Positions 9,140 to 17,435 of a stretch of 50,329 nt of DNA are shown here, piece by piece. Position 1 is the first letter of the stretch. Each line of letters begins with the position of its first letter. The translations under genes and the position numbers were made by a program. A model generated the notes under the pieces. The model was given only the letters and a program-made list of their open reading frames with translations. It was not told the origin of the DNA and made no database searches. Source of the stretch: JBBDXI01 sp040902425 (GTDB taxonomy: Bacteria; Planctomycetota; Phycisphaerae; Phycisphaerales; UBA1924); the NCBI GenBank assembly GCA_040902425.1, contig JBBDXI010000007.1, forward strand, positions 1-50,329, read 5' to 3'.

Positions 9140-9268
9140 TGCGGCGCACGCCGGCGGGCTTTGGCGGGGCCCGTTGCCATCGCGTGGCGGCCATCGTAGC
9201 ATCCCGCCGATGGACCGCCGGGCGGGGCGTGGCCGCGGGGCGACGCTTGGAGGGCCCGGAGCGTGCGA

Positions 9269-9342
9269 GTCCCCGTAGCTCAATTGGATAGAGCGCTGCC
9301 CTCCGAAGGCAGAGGTTTCAGGTTCGACTCCTGACGGGGATG
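9269..9342 (+). tRNA. tRNA-Arg (anticodon CCG)
   Basis: A complete 74-nt cloverleaf: 7-bp acceptor GTCCCCG/CGGGGAT (first pair G-T), D-stem GCTC/GAGC with loop AATTGGATA, anticodon stem CTGCC/GGCAG with loop CTCCGAA (anticodon CCG at 9303-9305), 5-nt variable loop, T-stem TCAGG/CCTGA with TTCGACT loop, discriminator G at 9342. CCA is not encoded. It reads CGG codons, which are common in this high-GC genome. Confidence 0.96.
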
Positions 9343-9405
9343 CTTCGTGTCGGCGCGGCTGCCTGTCGGTTCGTGTCGCCTCACGTGGACGTGGCGACGG
9401 CGATG

Positions 9406-9418
9406 TAGACTCGCCGCC
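9406..9418 (+). promoter_or_regulatory. -10 box directly before mutL (leaderless candidate)
   Basis: TAGACT (9406-9411) is followed by 7 nt and then the mutL ATG. No Shine-Dalgarno fits in between. This spacing would place transcription initiation at the start codon. Confidence 0.45.
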
Positions 9419-11350
9419 ATGCACGCCGCAACGGACGCGACTGCGCGACGGCCGATCCGGGCTCTGCCGGACCTCTTGGTGAACCAGATCGCCGCCGGCG
9501 AGGTGGTCGAGCGGCCGGCTTCGGTGGTGAAGGAACTGGTCGAGAACGCCATTGATGCCGGCGCCTCGCGGGTCACGGTCGAGCTGGAGTCCGGCGGGAT
9601 CGAGCTGATCCGCGTGAGCGACGACGGGCGGGGCATCCCCGCGGCCGAGCTTCCGCTGGCCCTGGCCCCGCACGCCACCAGCAAGATCGAGCGGGCGGAT
9701 GACCTTGACCAGATCGGCACGCTGGGGTTCCGGGGGGAGGCGCTCGCTTCGATCGCCTCTGTGGCCCGCGTGACCATCCGCTCGCGCACGGCGGAGCAGG
9801 ACGGGGCCGCGGAGGTCCACGCCGAGGGGGCGGAGGCGGGGCCGGTGCAGCCCGCGGCGGGGCCGGTGGGGACGAGCGTGACGGTGCGGAACCTGTTCTT
9901 CAACACGCCGGCGCGGCGGAAGTTTCTGCGGACGCCGCAGACGGAGCAGGGGCGGTCGCTGGATGCGGTGCGGGACCTGGCGATGGCGCACCCGGCGGTG
10001 GCGTTCACGGCGCGGGTGGATGGGCGGGTGGTGCTGGACCTGCCGCCGGGGCAGTCGGCGCGGGAGCGGGCGCTGGCGATCCTGGGGCCGGAGCTGGGGC
10101 CGCAGTTGCTGGAGGCCAGCGCGGACTCGTTCGACGATGCGCGGGGGCTGGCGCTGTGGGGGCTGGTGGGGCTGCCGGCGATCGCGCGGGCGACGAACCA
10201 GGCGCAGCACGTGTTTTTGAACGGGCGGTGCATCCGCGACAAGACGGTGCAGCACGCGATCAAGGAGGCGTACCGGGGGCTGATCGAGCCGGGGCGGCAC
10301 CCGACGGCGGTGCTGATGCTGGAGATGAACCCCGGGGCGGTGGATGTGAACGTGCACCCGGCGAAGGTGGAGGTGCGGTTCCGCGACCCGTCGCTGGTAC
10401 ACTCGGCGGTGCTGCGGGCGGTGCGCGATGCGCTGCGGGGGGCGGACCTGACGCCGACGGCGGGGCAGGCGTCGCGGGGGTTCGAGGCGCGGGCGATCCT
10501 GCCGGCTTCGGCTTCGCCGGGGGGCCCGGCGGGCGGGGCGGGGCCGGGTGAGGGGGTGACCGGTGCGACCGCGTCGCGGTTCGGGGGGTTTGTGGACTAC
10601 TTCCGGCGCGAGGTGCCGGAACGGGCGCAGGGGGACATCTCGTACGAGGCGATCCGGGCGGCGGCCTCGGGGCCGGCGCCGCCGGCGCCGATCGAGCCGG
10701 CGATGACAGGGCCGCATGCGGCGCCCGAGGAGGGGTCGTCGGCGGGGGGCGCGTCGATGCCGGTGGCGCTGCCCGCGCAGCGGATCCTTCAGGTCCACAA
10801 CAGCTACCTGGTGACGCAGGATGAGCACGGGGTGGTGATCGTGGACCAGCACGCGCTGCACGAGCGGGTGATGTTCGAGCAGCTGATGGCGCGGATCCGC
10901 GAGGCGCCCCTGGAGAGCCAGCGGCTGCTGACGCCGGCGGTGGTGCCGGCGAGCGAGCGGCAACTGGAGAAGCTGGCGGAGTTCGCGCCGCTGCTGGCGC
11001 GGATCGGCGTCGAGGCGGAGGCGATCGGGCCGCGGGCCCTGGCGGTGCACGCGTTCCCGACGTTCCTGTTCAGCCGCGGCGTGGACCCGGTGGAGCTGCT
11101 GACGGAGCTCTTCGAGCGGGCGGAGGCGGACGGGTTTGCGCCGGGGAGCGAGGCGGCGCTGCACGAGGTGCTGGACATGATGGCGTGCAAGGCGGCGGTG
11201 AAGGCGGGGGACCGGCTGAGCGAGGGGGAGCTGGCGGAGTTGCTGCGGCTGCGCGAGGAGGTGGACCGGTCGAGCAACTGCCCGCACGGGCGGCCGACGA
11301 CGGTGCGGCTGACGATCCGGGAGCTGGAGAAGCTGTTCAAGAGGACGTGA
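9419..11350 (+). CDS. mutL: DNA mismatch repair protein MutL
   Basis: Mismatch-repair ATPase and strand-nicking factor, 643 residues. The GHKL ATPase domain shows NQIAAGEVVERPASVVKEL with E39 and N43, DDGRGI and GFRGEALASI. A Pro/Gly/Ala-rich linker follows (about 350-455). The C-terminal dimerisation domain starts QRILQVHNSYLV and contains the metal-binding endonuclease motif DQHA-x2-E-x4-E (D476, E482, E487) and the CPHGRP motif near the end. It is therefore the nicking type of MutL found in bacteria without MutH. The ATG at 9419 follows a -10-like TAGACT by 7 nt, suggesting a leaderless mRNA. No mutS is in the window. Confidence 0.97.
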   Translation: MHAATDATARRPIRALPDLLVNQIAAGEVVERPASVVKELVENAIDAGASRVTVELESGGIELIRVSDDGRGIPAAELPLALAPHATSKIERADDLDQIGTLGFRGEALASIASVARVTIRSRTAEQDGAAEVHAEGAEAGPVQPAAGPVGTSVTVRNLFFNTPARRKFLRTPQTEQGRSLDAVRDLAMAHPAVAFTARVDGRVVLDLPPGQSARERALAILGPELGPQLLEASADSFDDARGLALWGLVGLPAIARATNQAQHVFLNGRCIRDKTVQHAIKEAYRGLIEPGRHPTAVLMLEMNPGAVDVNVHPAKVEVRFRDPSLVHSAVLRAVRDALRGADLTPTAGQASRGFEARAILPASASPGGPAGGAGPGEGVTGATASRFGGFVDYFRREVPERAQGDISYEAIRAAASGPAPPAPIEPAMTGPHAAPEEGSSAGGASMPVALPAQRILQVHNSYLVTQDEHGVVIVDQHALHERVMFEQLMARIREAPLESQRLLTPAVVPASERQLEKLAEFAPLLARIGVEAEAIGPRALAVHAFPTFLFSRGVDPVELLTELFERAEADGFAPGSEAALHEVLDMMACKAAVKAGDRLSEGELAELLRLREEVDRSSNCPHGRPTTVRLTIRELEKLFKRT

Positions 11351-11358
11351 GGCGGGGC

Positions 11359-11378
11359 CCGGGGCGGGGACGCCCCGG
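11359..11378. terminator. Hairpin between convergent mutL and GT39 genes
   Basis: CCGGGGCG (11359-11366) pairs with CGCCCCGG (11371-11378) around a GGGA loop, in the 39-bp gap between two convergent genes. There is no T-run on either side. It could end both transcripts. Confidence 0.45.
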
Positions 11379-11389
11379 CTCACTGCCGC

Positions 11390-13168
11390 TCAGAACGGCT
11401 TCGCCCGGACGCGGAACACGCCCACCTCCGTCTTCGCGTTGTCGATGCGGAGGGAGGCCCGGGTGGGGACTTCCTCGAGGGCCAGCCCCGCGGCGGTGAT
11501 GCGGTCTCGCGCGGGCGTGGGCTCCTGGCCTCCCGGCTGGGTGCGGCGGACCAGGAGCACGGCCTCGCCGCGCTCGCCCAGCGAGAGCCGAAGGTCGCCG
11601 ATGGAGCGCGGGCCGACGCCCACGAGCCCCGGGCGGGGGACGATGTCCACGTACGAGGGCACGGGCCGGCCGGCGTAGAAGTCCACGGCGGGGGAGTCGA
11701 ACTCGAACATGCCGAGGCGCTCGGGCTCGATGCCGGAGGCGAGCAGCTCGGCGATGAGGTCTCGCGGGGAGCGGTCCGGGTGGGCGCGCTGGCGCTGCCA
11801 GCCGTACCACCACGCCTGGGCCAGGGCGATGGCGAGGATGGCGGCGAGGGCGCCGCGGCGCATCCACGGGCCGCGGGGGAGGCGGGGGATGAGCGAGGCG
11901 AACCAGACGGCGCCGAGCATGGCCATGCCGGGCCAGAGGGCGGTGAGGTAGCGCGGCACGCCCTTGCCCAGGGTGCTGAAGGCGATGAGGCCGCCGACGG
12001 TCCACGCCAGCAGGACCCAAAGGGCGGGGCCGGGGACGATGCGGCGGCGGATGATCCAGACGATGGCGGCGGCGGCGGCGAGGGAGCCGAGGCCCGCGCC
12101 GAAGGCGGCGCCTTCGAGGTTGTTGAGGGGGGACTCGGGGACGAAGAGGCGGAGGTTGTCGGAGCGTTCGGTCTCGAAGGTGGCGACGGCAGCGCCGGGC
12201 TCGATGCGGGCGGCGGCGGCCCAGAGCCAGCCGAAGTAGGCGGCGAGGGGGAGGCCGAGGACGGCGAGGGGGTGGGTCTTTGAGAGGAGCCGCGCGCAGG
12301 CCCGGGCCCGGCGCGGGTTGGCGAGGCCGGCGAGGGCAGCGCCGAGGAGCCCGCCGCCGAGGGCGAGCAGGAGGACGCCGAGCCACGCCCGCGGGTCGCG
12401 CGGCTCGCCGAGGTAGACGGCCAGGATGAGAAAGGCGGCAGCGCCGAAGGCAGCGCCGGCGCGGCGGGCGGGCCTCGGCTCGCCCTGGGGGAGGACCTGC
12501 GGGGCGCTCGCGCACCAGGCCATGATCCCGCCGTAGGCGGCGATGCCGATCGTGAGGATGGCGGGGGGGCCCTTGGTGAGGGCTGCGCCGACGCCGGCGA
12601 GCGCGGCGAGGGCGAGCCAGCCGATCGCGGTGCGGCCGCGCTCGGCGGCGCTGCGCCAGGCCTCGAAGACGCCCCAGACGGCGACGACCGTGAAGGGCGC
12701 GAGCAGGATGTCGAGCTCGCCGACGCGGCTGGAGTGGACGTAGAGGACGCCGGTGGCGAGGAAGAGCGCTGACCAGCGGGCTGCGCTTGGGCCGTGTAGG
12801 CCGGCGATGGCGCCGAAGCCCGCTGAACCGAGCATGCGCCGGGCGGCGCCGTAGGTTGCCAGCACGCCGAGCCAGCCGGCCAGGGCGACGGTCAGGCGGA
12901 GATCCAGCTCCCCCGAGCGGGCCCCGCGAGCCCCGGCGAGGGCCATCTGGCACCAGTAGATCATCGGAGGCTTGGCGAGGTAGGGCTGGGCGCCGGCGGT
13001 GGGGACGATCCACTCGCGGCGGTCCTGCATCTCGCGGGCGACGAGGGCCCGCTGGGCCTCCTGCCAGTTGCCGAGGCCGTAGGTGGTCAGCCCGGGCAGG
13101 TAGGACCCGAGGCAGAGGGCCGTGAGCAGGAGGAGGTCGAGGAGGGGATGTGGCCGCGGGCGGGTCAC
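11390..13168 (-). CDS. Membrane glycosyltransferase, GT39/ArnT-like
   Basis: A 592-residue integral membrane protein with many hydrophobic helices and the first-loop signature of the PMT/ArnT superfamily: a W.EAQRALVAREM segment followed by EWIVPTAGAQPYLAKPPMIYW. These enzymes move a sugar from a polyprenyl-phosphate donor to lipid or protein on the outer face of the cytoplasmic membrane. In ArnT/PMT enzymes the segment normally carries an acidic pair (DE); here it reads QE, so the first acid is missing and activity is uncertain. The hydrophilic C-terminal part (about 470-592) is probably extracytoplasmic. Its start overlaps the 3' end of the upstream membrane-protein gene by 4 bp, so the two are translationally coupled. 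Confidence 0.78.
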   Translation of the reverse strand: MTRPRPHPLLDLLLLTALCLGSYLPGLTTYGLGNWQEAQRALVAREMQDRREWIVPTAGAQPYLAKPPMIYWCQMALAGARGARSGELDLRLTVALAGWLGVLATYGAARRMLGSAGFGAIAGLHGPSAARWSALFLATGVLYVHSSRVGELDILLAPFTVVAVWGVFEAWRSAAERGRTAIGWLALAALAGVGAALTKGPPAILTIGIAAYGGIMAWCASAPQVLPQGEPRPARRAGAAFGAAAFLILAVYLGEPRDPRAWLGVLLLALGGGLLGAALAGLANPRRARACARLLSKTHPLAVLGLPLAAYFGWLWAAAARIEPGAAVATFETERSDNLRLFVPESPLNNLEGAAFGAGLGSLAAAAAIVWIIRRRIVPGPALWVLLAWTVGGLIAFSTLGKGVPRYLTALWPGMAMLGAVWFASLIPRLPRGPWMRRGALAAILAIALAQAWWYGWQRQRAHPDRSPRDLIAELLASGIEPERLGMFEFDSPAVDFYAGRPVPSYVDIVPRPGLVGVGPRSIGDLRLSLGERGEAVLLVRRTQPGGQEPTPARDRITAAGLALEEVPTRASLRIDNAKTEVGVFRVRAKPF

Positions 13169-13920
13169 GGGGCTTCACGATACCGCGGGGCCGATCCGGG
13201 GCCGGCCAGTCGGGCGAGGCGTGCGCCGAAGGGCGTGTGCGCCAGAAGGATGACCGACGCGAGGAACGAGGCCGCGCCGAACAGCTCGAAGGTCTCCTCG
13301 ATGGCCTGAAGCGGTTCGACCGGGAGGCCCGCGTGGCGGAGCAGGTCGTCGGAGATGTATCCGCAGCCCATGCAGGCGATGGCGACGGCGAAGAGGCCCG
13401 CGGCGGCGTCGCCGCGGACGAGCAGACGGAGGGCCGGCCTCCACAGCGCCAACATCGGTGCCAGCAACGTAAACGCGAGGAGCGCGAAGGCCAGGGCCCA
13501 CGCGGCCTTCAGCCAGAGGGGGGCTGACTCCAGGCTGAACCACCAATCGGCGCGGAAACTGACGCCCCAGCGCCCGATGCGATCGGGGTTGAGCCACTCG
13601 TGCAGGTCGAGCTCGCGGGCCGCGGCCATCGTCCCGACCACGAAGAGCCAGGCCGTGAAGAGGCGGTCGGTCCCGCGTCGTCGCAGGGCCTCGGCGCCGG
13701 CGATGAGGGCCGCGGCGGACCAGCAGGCGTTCTGCATCAGCTCGATGGGCCCGCTCTCGGCGTGGACCTGGATCCAGTCGGGGGCGGGGAGGTAGCAGGC
13801 GGCCTCGGCGACGAGGATGGCGGTAGCGCCCAGCGGGAGCCAGCGCAGGTAGGCGAACCGCGAGGGTGGCCCGGACTCCGGGCGGGGGCTCCGCTCGGTG
13901 CGGCCGGCGGGTGTGGTCAT
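13165..13920 (-). CDS. Hypothetical multi-pass membrane protein
   Basis: A 251-residue protein with about six hydrophobic segments (for example WLPLGATAILVAEAACYL, AAWALAFALLAFTLLAPML, AAAGLFAVAIACMGCGYI) and charged loops. I do not recognise a family. It lies directly after pgk and overlaps the glycosyltransferase start by 4 bp (ATGA), so the two probably act together, perhaps in cell-envelope glycan metabolism; that is inference from position. Confidence 0.68.
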   Translation of the reverse strand: MTTPAGRTERSPRPESGPPSRFAYLRWLPLGATAILVAEAACYLPAPDWIQVHAESGPIELMQNACWSAAALIAGAEALRRRGTDRLFTAWLFVVGTMAAARELDLHEWLNPDRIGRWGVSFRADWWFSLESAPLWLKAAWALAFALLAFTLLAPMLALWRPALRLLVRGDAAAGLFAVAIACMGCGYISDDLLRHAGLPVEPLQAIEETFELFGAASFLASVILLAHTPFGARLARLAGPGSAPRYREAP

Positions 13921-13921
13921 C

Positions 13922-15127
13922 TCAGGCCTCGTCGAGGAGCTCGACGCTCTGGAACTTCCTGCCCTCGAGCATCTCCAGCGAGGCGCCGCCGCCGGTGGAG
14001 ACGTGGCTCATCTTGTCGGCGAGGCTGAACTTCTCGACGGCCGCGGCCGTGTCGCCGCCGCCGACGATGCTGGTGGCGCCCCTGGCGGTGGCGTCGGCGA
14101 TGGCGGCGGCGACCTGCTGGGTGCCGACGCCGAAGCGGCGCCACTCGAAGACGCCCATGGGGCCGTTCCAGACGACGGTGGCGGCCTTGCGCAGGATTCC
14201 GCCGTACTCGGTCTGGGTGGCGGGGCCGATGTCGAGGCCCAGGAAGCCCTCGGGGATGTTCCCGTCGTGGATAGCCACCTGCCCGCCGCTCTCGGCGAAG
14301 ACGGTGGAGCAGACGTGGTCCCTGGGGAGGTGCAGGTCGCACTTGCTTTTGGCGGCGAGATCGAGGATGCGCCTGGCGTCGGCGAGGCGCTCGGCCTCGA
14401 CGCGGCTCTCGCCGACCTGCTTGCCCAGGGCCTTGAGGAAGGTGTAGGCCATGGCGCCGCCGATGAGGACGCTGTCGGACCGGGGGAGGAGGTTCTCGAT
14501 GGCGCCCATCTTGTCGGAGACCTTGGCGCCGCCGAGGACGACGACGAAGGGCTTGCGGGGGCTGGCGAGGGCCTCGCCGAGGAACTTCAGCTCCTTCTGG
14601 AGCAGGAAGCCAGCGACCCTGGGCTTGCCGGACATGACGCTGGGAACCGCCACCATGGAGGCGTCGGGGCGGTGGGCGGTGCCGAAGGCGTCGTTGCAGT
14701 AGAGGTCGCCGTAGGCGGCGAGCTTGGCGGCGAAGGCGGGGTCGCCCTTCTTCTCGCCCTTGTGGAAGCGGAGGTTCTCGAGAAGGAGGGCGTCGCCGTC
14801 CTTCATCGAGTTGACCGCGCCCGCGGCGGCGGCGTCGGTGCAGTCGGTGCTGGGGAAGGCGACGGGGCGGCCCAGGAGCGCTGCGAGCCGCTCGGCGCAG
14901 GGCTTGAGGGAGAACTCGGGCTCGGGGCCCGTGCCGCCGGGGCGGCCGAGGTGGGACATGAGCACGGCCCGCCCGCCGCGCTCGACGATGCTCCGGATCG
15001 TCGGGAGCGCCTCGCGGATGCGGCGGTCGTCGGTGATCTGGCCATCCTCGATGGGGACGTTGAAGTCGACGCGGGTCAGCACGCGCTTGCCGGAGACCTC
15101 GGCCCTGTCGATCGTCTTCTTTGCCAT
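13922..15127 (-). CDS. pgk: Phosphoglycerate kinase
   Basis: Glycolytic enzyme that makes ATP and 3-phosphoglycerate from 1,3-bisphosphoglycerate. It has the usual length (401 aa) and hallmark segments: KRVLTRVDFNVP near the N-terminus, the substrate-binding MSHLGRPGG, LGGAKVSDK of the nucleotide domain, and the C-terminal GGGDTAAAVEKF. The start follows CTGGAG at a good distance. It lies 5 bp after the GxxExxY stop codon; the ribosome-binding site is just outside the inverted-repeat element, so pgk translation does not depend on the element. Confidence 0.97.
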   Translation of the reverse strand: MAKKTIDRAEVSGKRVLTRVDFNVPIEDGQITDDRRIREALPTIRSIVERGGRAVLMSHLGRPGGTGPEPEFSLKPCAERLAALLGRPVAFPSTDCTDAAAAGAVNSMKDGDALLLENLRFHKGEKKGDPAFAAKLAAYGDLYCNDAFGTAHRPDASMVAVPSVMSGKPRVAGFLLQKELKFLGEALASPRKPFVVVLGGAKVSDKMGAIENLLPRSDSVLIGGAMAYTFLKALGKQVGESRVEAERLADARRILDLAAKSKCDLHLPRDHVCSTVFAESGGQVAIHDGNIPEGFLGLDIGPATQTEYGGILRKAATVVWNGPMGVFEWRRFGVGTQQVAAAIADATARGATSIVGGGDTAAAVEKFSLADKMSHVSTGGGASLEMLEGRKFQSVELLDEA

Positions 15128-15131
15128 CGAT

Positions 15132-15581
15132 TCACTCCAGAGGGTTCACCGCGGAGTTCGCGGAGGGCGCGGAGGGGGGCCTTGTGTTCGCGCGACGGAG
15201 GATGCCGTGCTTCAGGAGGCTCACGTTGAAGTTGATCAGGAGGCCGAGCGGAAGACCGGTGAGCCTGAGGTACGTGATCAGTTGAGCCTCGTGGATGCTG
15301 TCGAGCCTCTCACAGGCCCTGACCTCGATGATGAGCTGATCCTCCACAAGGAGGTCGAGTCGATAGCCGCATTCGACCCGGACGCCCTTGTACACCACGG
15401 GGAGCACAACCTGCCGGCGCACGCTCAGTTTCCGCTCGACGAGTTCGTACATCAGGCACGCTTCGTAGGTGTTCTCGAGCAGGCCGGGCCCGAGCGAGCG
15501 GTGCACCTCAATGGCCGCGCCGATCACTTGCTCGCTCAGCTTCTCCAGCACCAGCCCGTTGTCCCCGATCCGCGGCGCCAT
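15132..15581 (-). CDS. GxxExxY family protein inside an inverted-repeat element
   Basis: A 149-residue protein of the GxxExxY family, with the signature GLLENTY at 33-39. From memory the family is related to PD-(D/E)XK nucleases. The candidate acidic residues are D76 and E86, but the (D/E)XK lysine position reads EVR (86-88), so catalysis is doubtful. ELRVxxQ-type and LTYLRLTGLPLGLLINFNV segments are family-typical. The gene fills an element bounded by 31-bp inverted repeats (15145-15175 and 15587-15617): the right repeat supplies GGAGG just upstream of the ATG, the left repeat encodes part of the Ser/Pro/Ala-rich tail, and the stop codon lies 11-13 bp beyond the repeat. It sits between atpH and pgk. 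Confidence 0.88.
   Translation of the reverse strand: MAPRIGDNGLVLEKLSEQVIGAAIEVHRSLGPGLLENTYEACLMYELVERKLSVRRQVVLPVVYKGVRVECGYRLDLLVEDQLIIEVRACERLDSIHEAQLITYLRLTGLPLGLLINFNVSLLKHGILRRANTRPPSAPSANSAVNPLE
15145..15175. repeat. Left inverted repeat of the GxxExxY element
   Basis: 31-bp arm with three CGCGGAG units 9 bp apart. It lies inside the 3' end of the GxxExxY coding region. Confidence 0.8.
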
Positions 15582-15586
15582 TCTCC

Positions 15587-15617
15587 CCTCCGCGACCTCC
15601 GCGCTCTCCGCGGTGAA
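15587..15617. repeat. Right inverted repeat of the GxxExxY element
   Basis: 31-bp arm, reverse complement of the left arm with three mismatches. On the minus strand its inner end GGAGG lies a few nt before the GxxExxY ATG and can serve as Shine-Dalgarno. Confidence 0.8.
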
Positions 15618-15621
15618 GCTG

Positions 15622-16239
15622 TTATCCCTCCGCCCCCTCGATCAGCCGGTCCGCCCGCGCCCGCAGCTCGGCGGCGCCGGGGCCGGAGATCTGCTCCCGC
15701 AGCCGTCGGAGCTGGGTCGAGATCGACGCGTCGATGAGCTGGTCCTCGATCTGGAGCCTGACGCCGCCGATCATCCGCGGGTCGGTGTAGCTGTGCAGGA
15801 CGGGCTCGCGCTTGAGGACCCTCTGGAGCTGGGCCCGGATCTCGCGCTGCTCCTCGGGCGTGATGGGGGCGGCGGTGTAGACATCGACCTCGATCTTGCC
15901 GAACCGCTCCTGCACCAGCCGGTCGAGGGCCGCGGCGACGGCGGGGAGGTGGTAGAGGCGGGCCTTGGCGTTGAGGATGTGGAGGAAGCGGAGGGTGAGG
16001 TCCTGGATGCGGCCCTTGAAGATGGCGTCGAGCGAGCGGGCCCGCTCCTTGCGGCCGAGGATGCGCGAGGCGAGGAACTCGGAGAACTTGGGGTCGGCGC
16101 GGGAGAGCTCCAGGATCGACTCGAGCTCGTCGTTGACCTCCTCGATGCGCTGCTGGCCGCCCGCCTCGTCGGCGAGCTGGTAGAGCGACCGGGCGTAGAC
16201 GGAGGCCAGGGCGTCGGGCTGTGCTTCGCTCAGGGGCAT
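15622..16239 (-). CDS. atpH: ATP synthase F1 delta subunit
   Basis: Delta subunit, which connects the F1 head to the peripheral stalk b subunits. 205 residues with the OSCP/delta pattern: an N-terminal helical domain (ASVYARSLYQLADEAGGQQRIEEVNDEL) and a C-terminal region with PITPEEQREIRAQLQRVLKREPVL and the conserved DPRMIGGVRLQIEDQLIDASI. It follows atpF by 22 bp. It is the last ATP synthase gene here; atpA would be the usual next gene, but the GxxExxY element and pgk follow instead. Confidence 0.93.
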   Translation of the reverse strand: MPLSEAQPDALASVYARSLYQLADEAGGQQRIEEVNDELESILELSRADPKFSEFLASRILGRKERARSLDAIFKGRIQDLTLRFLHILNAKARLYHLPAVAAALDRLVQERFGKIEVDVYTAAPITPEEQREIRAQLQRVLKREPVLHSYTDPRMIGGVRLQIEDQLIDASISTQLRRLREQISGPGAAELRARADRLIEGAEG

Positions 16240-16261
16240 CGGTTCTCCCGGGGTGGCCGGC

Positions 16262-16930
16262 TCAGGGCTTGACCGTCTCCAGCTCGGTCACGGTCTCCTG
16301 GAGGAGCCTCCGCTGGTCCGCGGCCCCGACCTCGCGCTTGAGGATCTTGGTGGCCATGAGGCCCGCCATCTCGGCGCTCTTCTCGTAGATCTCGCTGATG
16401 GCGGCCCGCTTGGCGGCCTCGATGTCGCGCCGGGCCCGCTCCTTCATCGCCGTCAGCTCCACGTCGGCCTTGGCCTTCAGCTCGCCGGCCAGCATCTGCT
16501 GCTGGGCCCGGGCCTGCTCCAGCATCTTCTGGGCCTCGGCCCGCGCCTCGGCCAGCGACTTCTCGTACTGCTCGAGGGCGTCCCTGGCCTGGCGGCGGGC
16601 GGCCTCGGCGGCCAGGATCTCCTCGCGGATCTTGCGCTCGCGCTGCGCGAGCCCGGCGCTGATCTTCGGCCAGGCGGTGCGGCTCAGCACGACGAGCACG
16701 ATCACGAACACCAGCAGCGCGGTCACCATCGGGGCCACACCCGCCTTCACGGAGGGGATGGGGCCGGGCGGGGCGTGGGCAGCGGCCGCGTGGTCGTCGC
16801 GCGCAGCGCCGGTCGCGGCGTGCTCCTGGGCCGAGGCCGCGGACGGGCCCGGCGCACTACCGGCGGGCGCGAGCCACAGCCCCACGCTGAGCGCGCCGGC
16901 AAGGAAGATCGCTCGAAGGAGGCGGGTCAT
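16262..16930 (-). CDS. atpF: ATP synthase F0 subunit b
   Basis: Peripheral stalk subunit b, 222 residues. A signal-like hydrophobic segment (RLLRAIFLAGALSVGLWLA) and an Ala/His/Pro-rich stretch precede the true membrane anchor MVTALLVFVIVLVVLSRTAW (about 79-98), after which there is a long Ala/Glu/Arg-rich coiled coil (REEILAAEAARRQARDALEQYEKSLAEARAEAQ...). The N-terminal extension before the anchor is longer than in E. coli b (156 aa). The ATG at 16930 has GGAGGG upstream. Confidence 0.92.
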   Translation of the reverse strand: MTRLLRAIFLAGALSVGLWLAPAGSAPGPSAASAQEHAATGAARDDHAAAAHAPPGPIPSVKAGVAPMVTALLVFVIVLVVLSRTAWPKISAGLAQRERKIREEILAAEAARRQARDALEQYEKSLAEARAEAQKMLEQARAQQQMLAGELKAKADVELTAMKERARRDIEAAKRAAISEIYEKSAEMAGLMATKILKREVGAADQRRLLQETVTELETVKP

Positions 16931-16997
16931 GGTTCCCTCCGGAAGGTCAGGGCGGACACACAAACCGGCGCGCGACCCGTCGGCCGCGCGCGGGGGA

Positions 16998-17300
16998 TCA
17001 TCCGAGAACGACCAGCAGGCCGACGACGACCGCGAAGAGGGCCGCGCCCTCGACCAGCGCCGCGGTCAGGATCATGTTGGTCACGATCGGCCCGCTGGCC
17101 TCCGGCTGGCGGGCGATCGACTCCACCGCGCCCTTGCCGATGAGGCCGATCCCGATCCCGCCGCCGATGACGGCCAGGCCGCCACCGATGGCGCCCAGGC
17201 CCGCGGCCACGGGCTTGGCTTCCTGGGCCTGGGCGATCGCCGGCGCCAACAGGGCCAGCGCCATGCCGGCCTTCATGCAGTTCACGATCAGCGTGTTCAT
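16998..17300 (-). CDS. atpE: ATP synthase F0 subunit c, with signal-like N-terminus
   Basis: Rotor ring subunit c, 100 residues. The first about 30 residues (NTLIVNCMKAGMALALLAPAIAQAQ) look like a cleavable signal peptide. Then comes helix 1 with the Gly-rich GLGAIGGGLAVIGGGIGIGLIGKG, the polar loop ARQPE, and helix 2 with the ion-carrying glutamate in ALVEGAALFAV. Helix 1 lacks the glutamine, and helix 2 lacks the Ser/Thr after Glu, that mark sodium-binding rings, so proton use is inferred. The ATG at 17300 is the only Met that gives a sensible protein. Confidence 0.92.
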   Translation of the reverse strand: MNTLIVNCMKAGMALALLAPAIAQAQEAKPVAAGLGAIGGGLAVIGGGIGIGLIGKGAVESIARQPEASGPIVTNMILTAALVEGAALFAVVVGLLVVLG

Positions 17301-17435
17301 GACGATCCTTTCGAGCTGTGGGGAGCGTTCGTCCCCGTCCTTCGTCTCCCGCGGGGAGAGGCGCCCCGGAGGGACGCCCGACACATCCGTCGGCCCTCCC
17401 CGCGGAGTCGGGGGCCGAGGCGGCAAAATCCTTGT

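Larger units (their letters stand above)
15145..15617. mobile_element. Putative GxxExxY element with 31-bp terminal inverted repeats
   Basis: The 473-bp element is bounded by TTCACCGCGGAG... at 15145-15175 and its reverse complement at 15587-15617, 28 of 31 positions identical. Each arm holds three CGCGGAG units at a 9-bp period, and the arms differ only in the 2-nt spacers. The element ends 4 bp from the atpH stop codon. I found no target-site duplication. There is no transposase, so calling it mobile is inference. Confidence 0.6.

Noticed and set aside
7835..11383. 1182-codon open frame antisense to mutL and the tRNA
   Set aside because: Only the 434-codon MFS part has membrane-protein character; the rest is Arg/Pro-rich shadow of mutL caused by high GC.
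15141..15621. Target-site duplication at the GxxExxY element
   Set aside because: Bases outside the two arms (AGGG and GCTG) do not match, so no duplication can be claimed.
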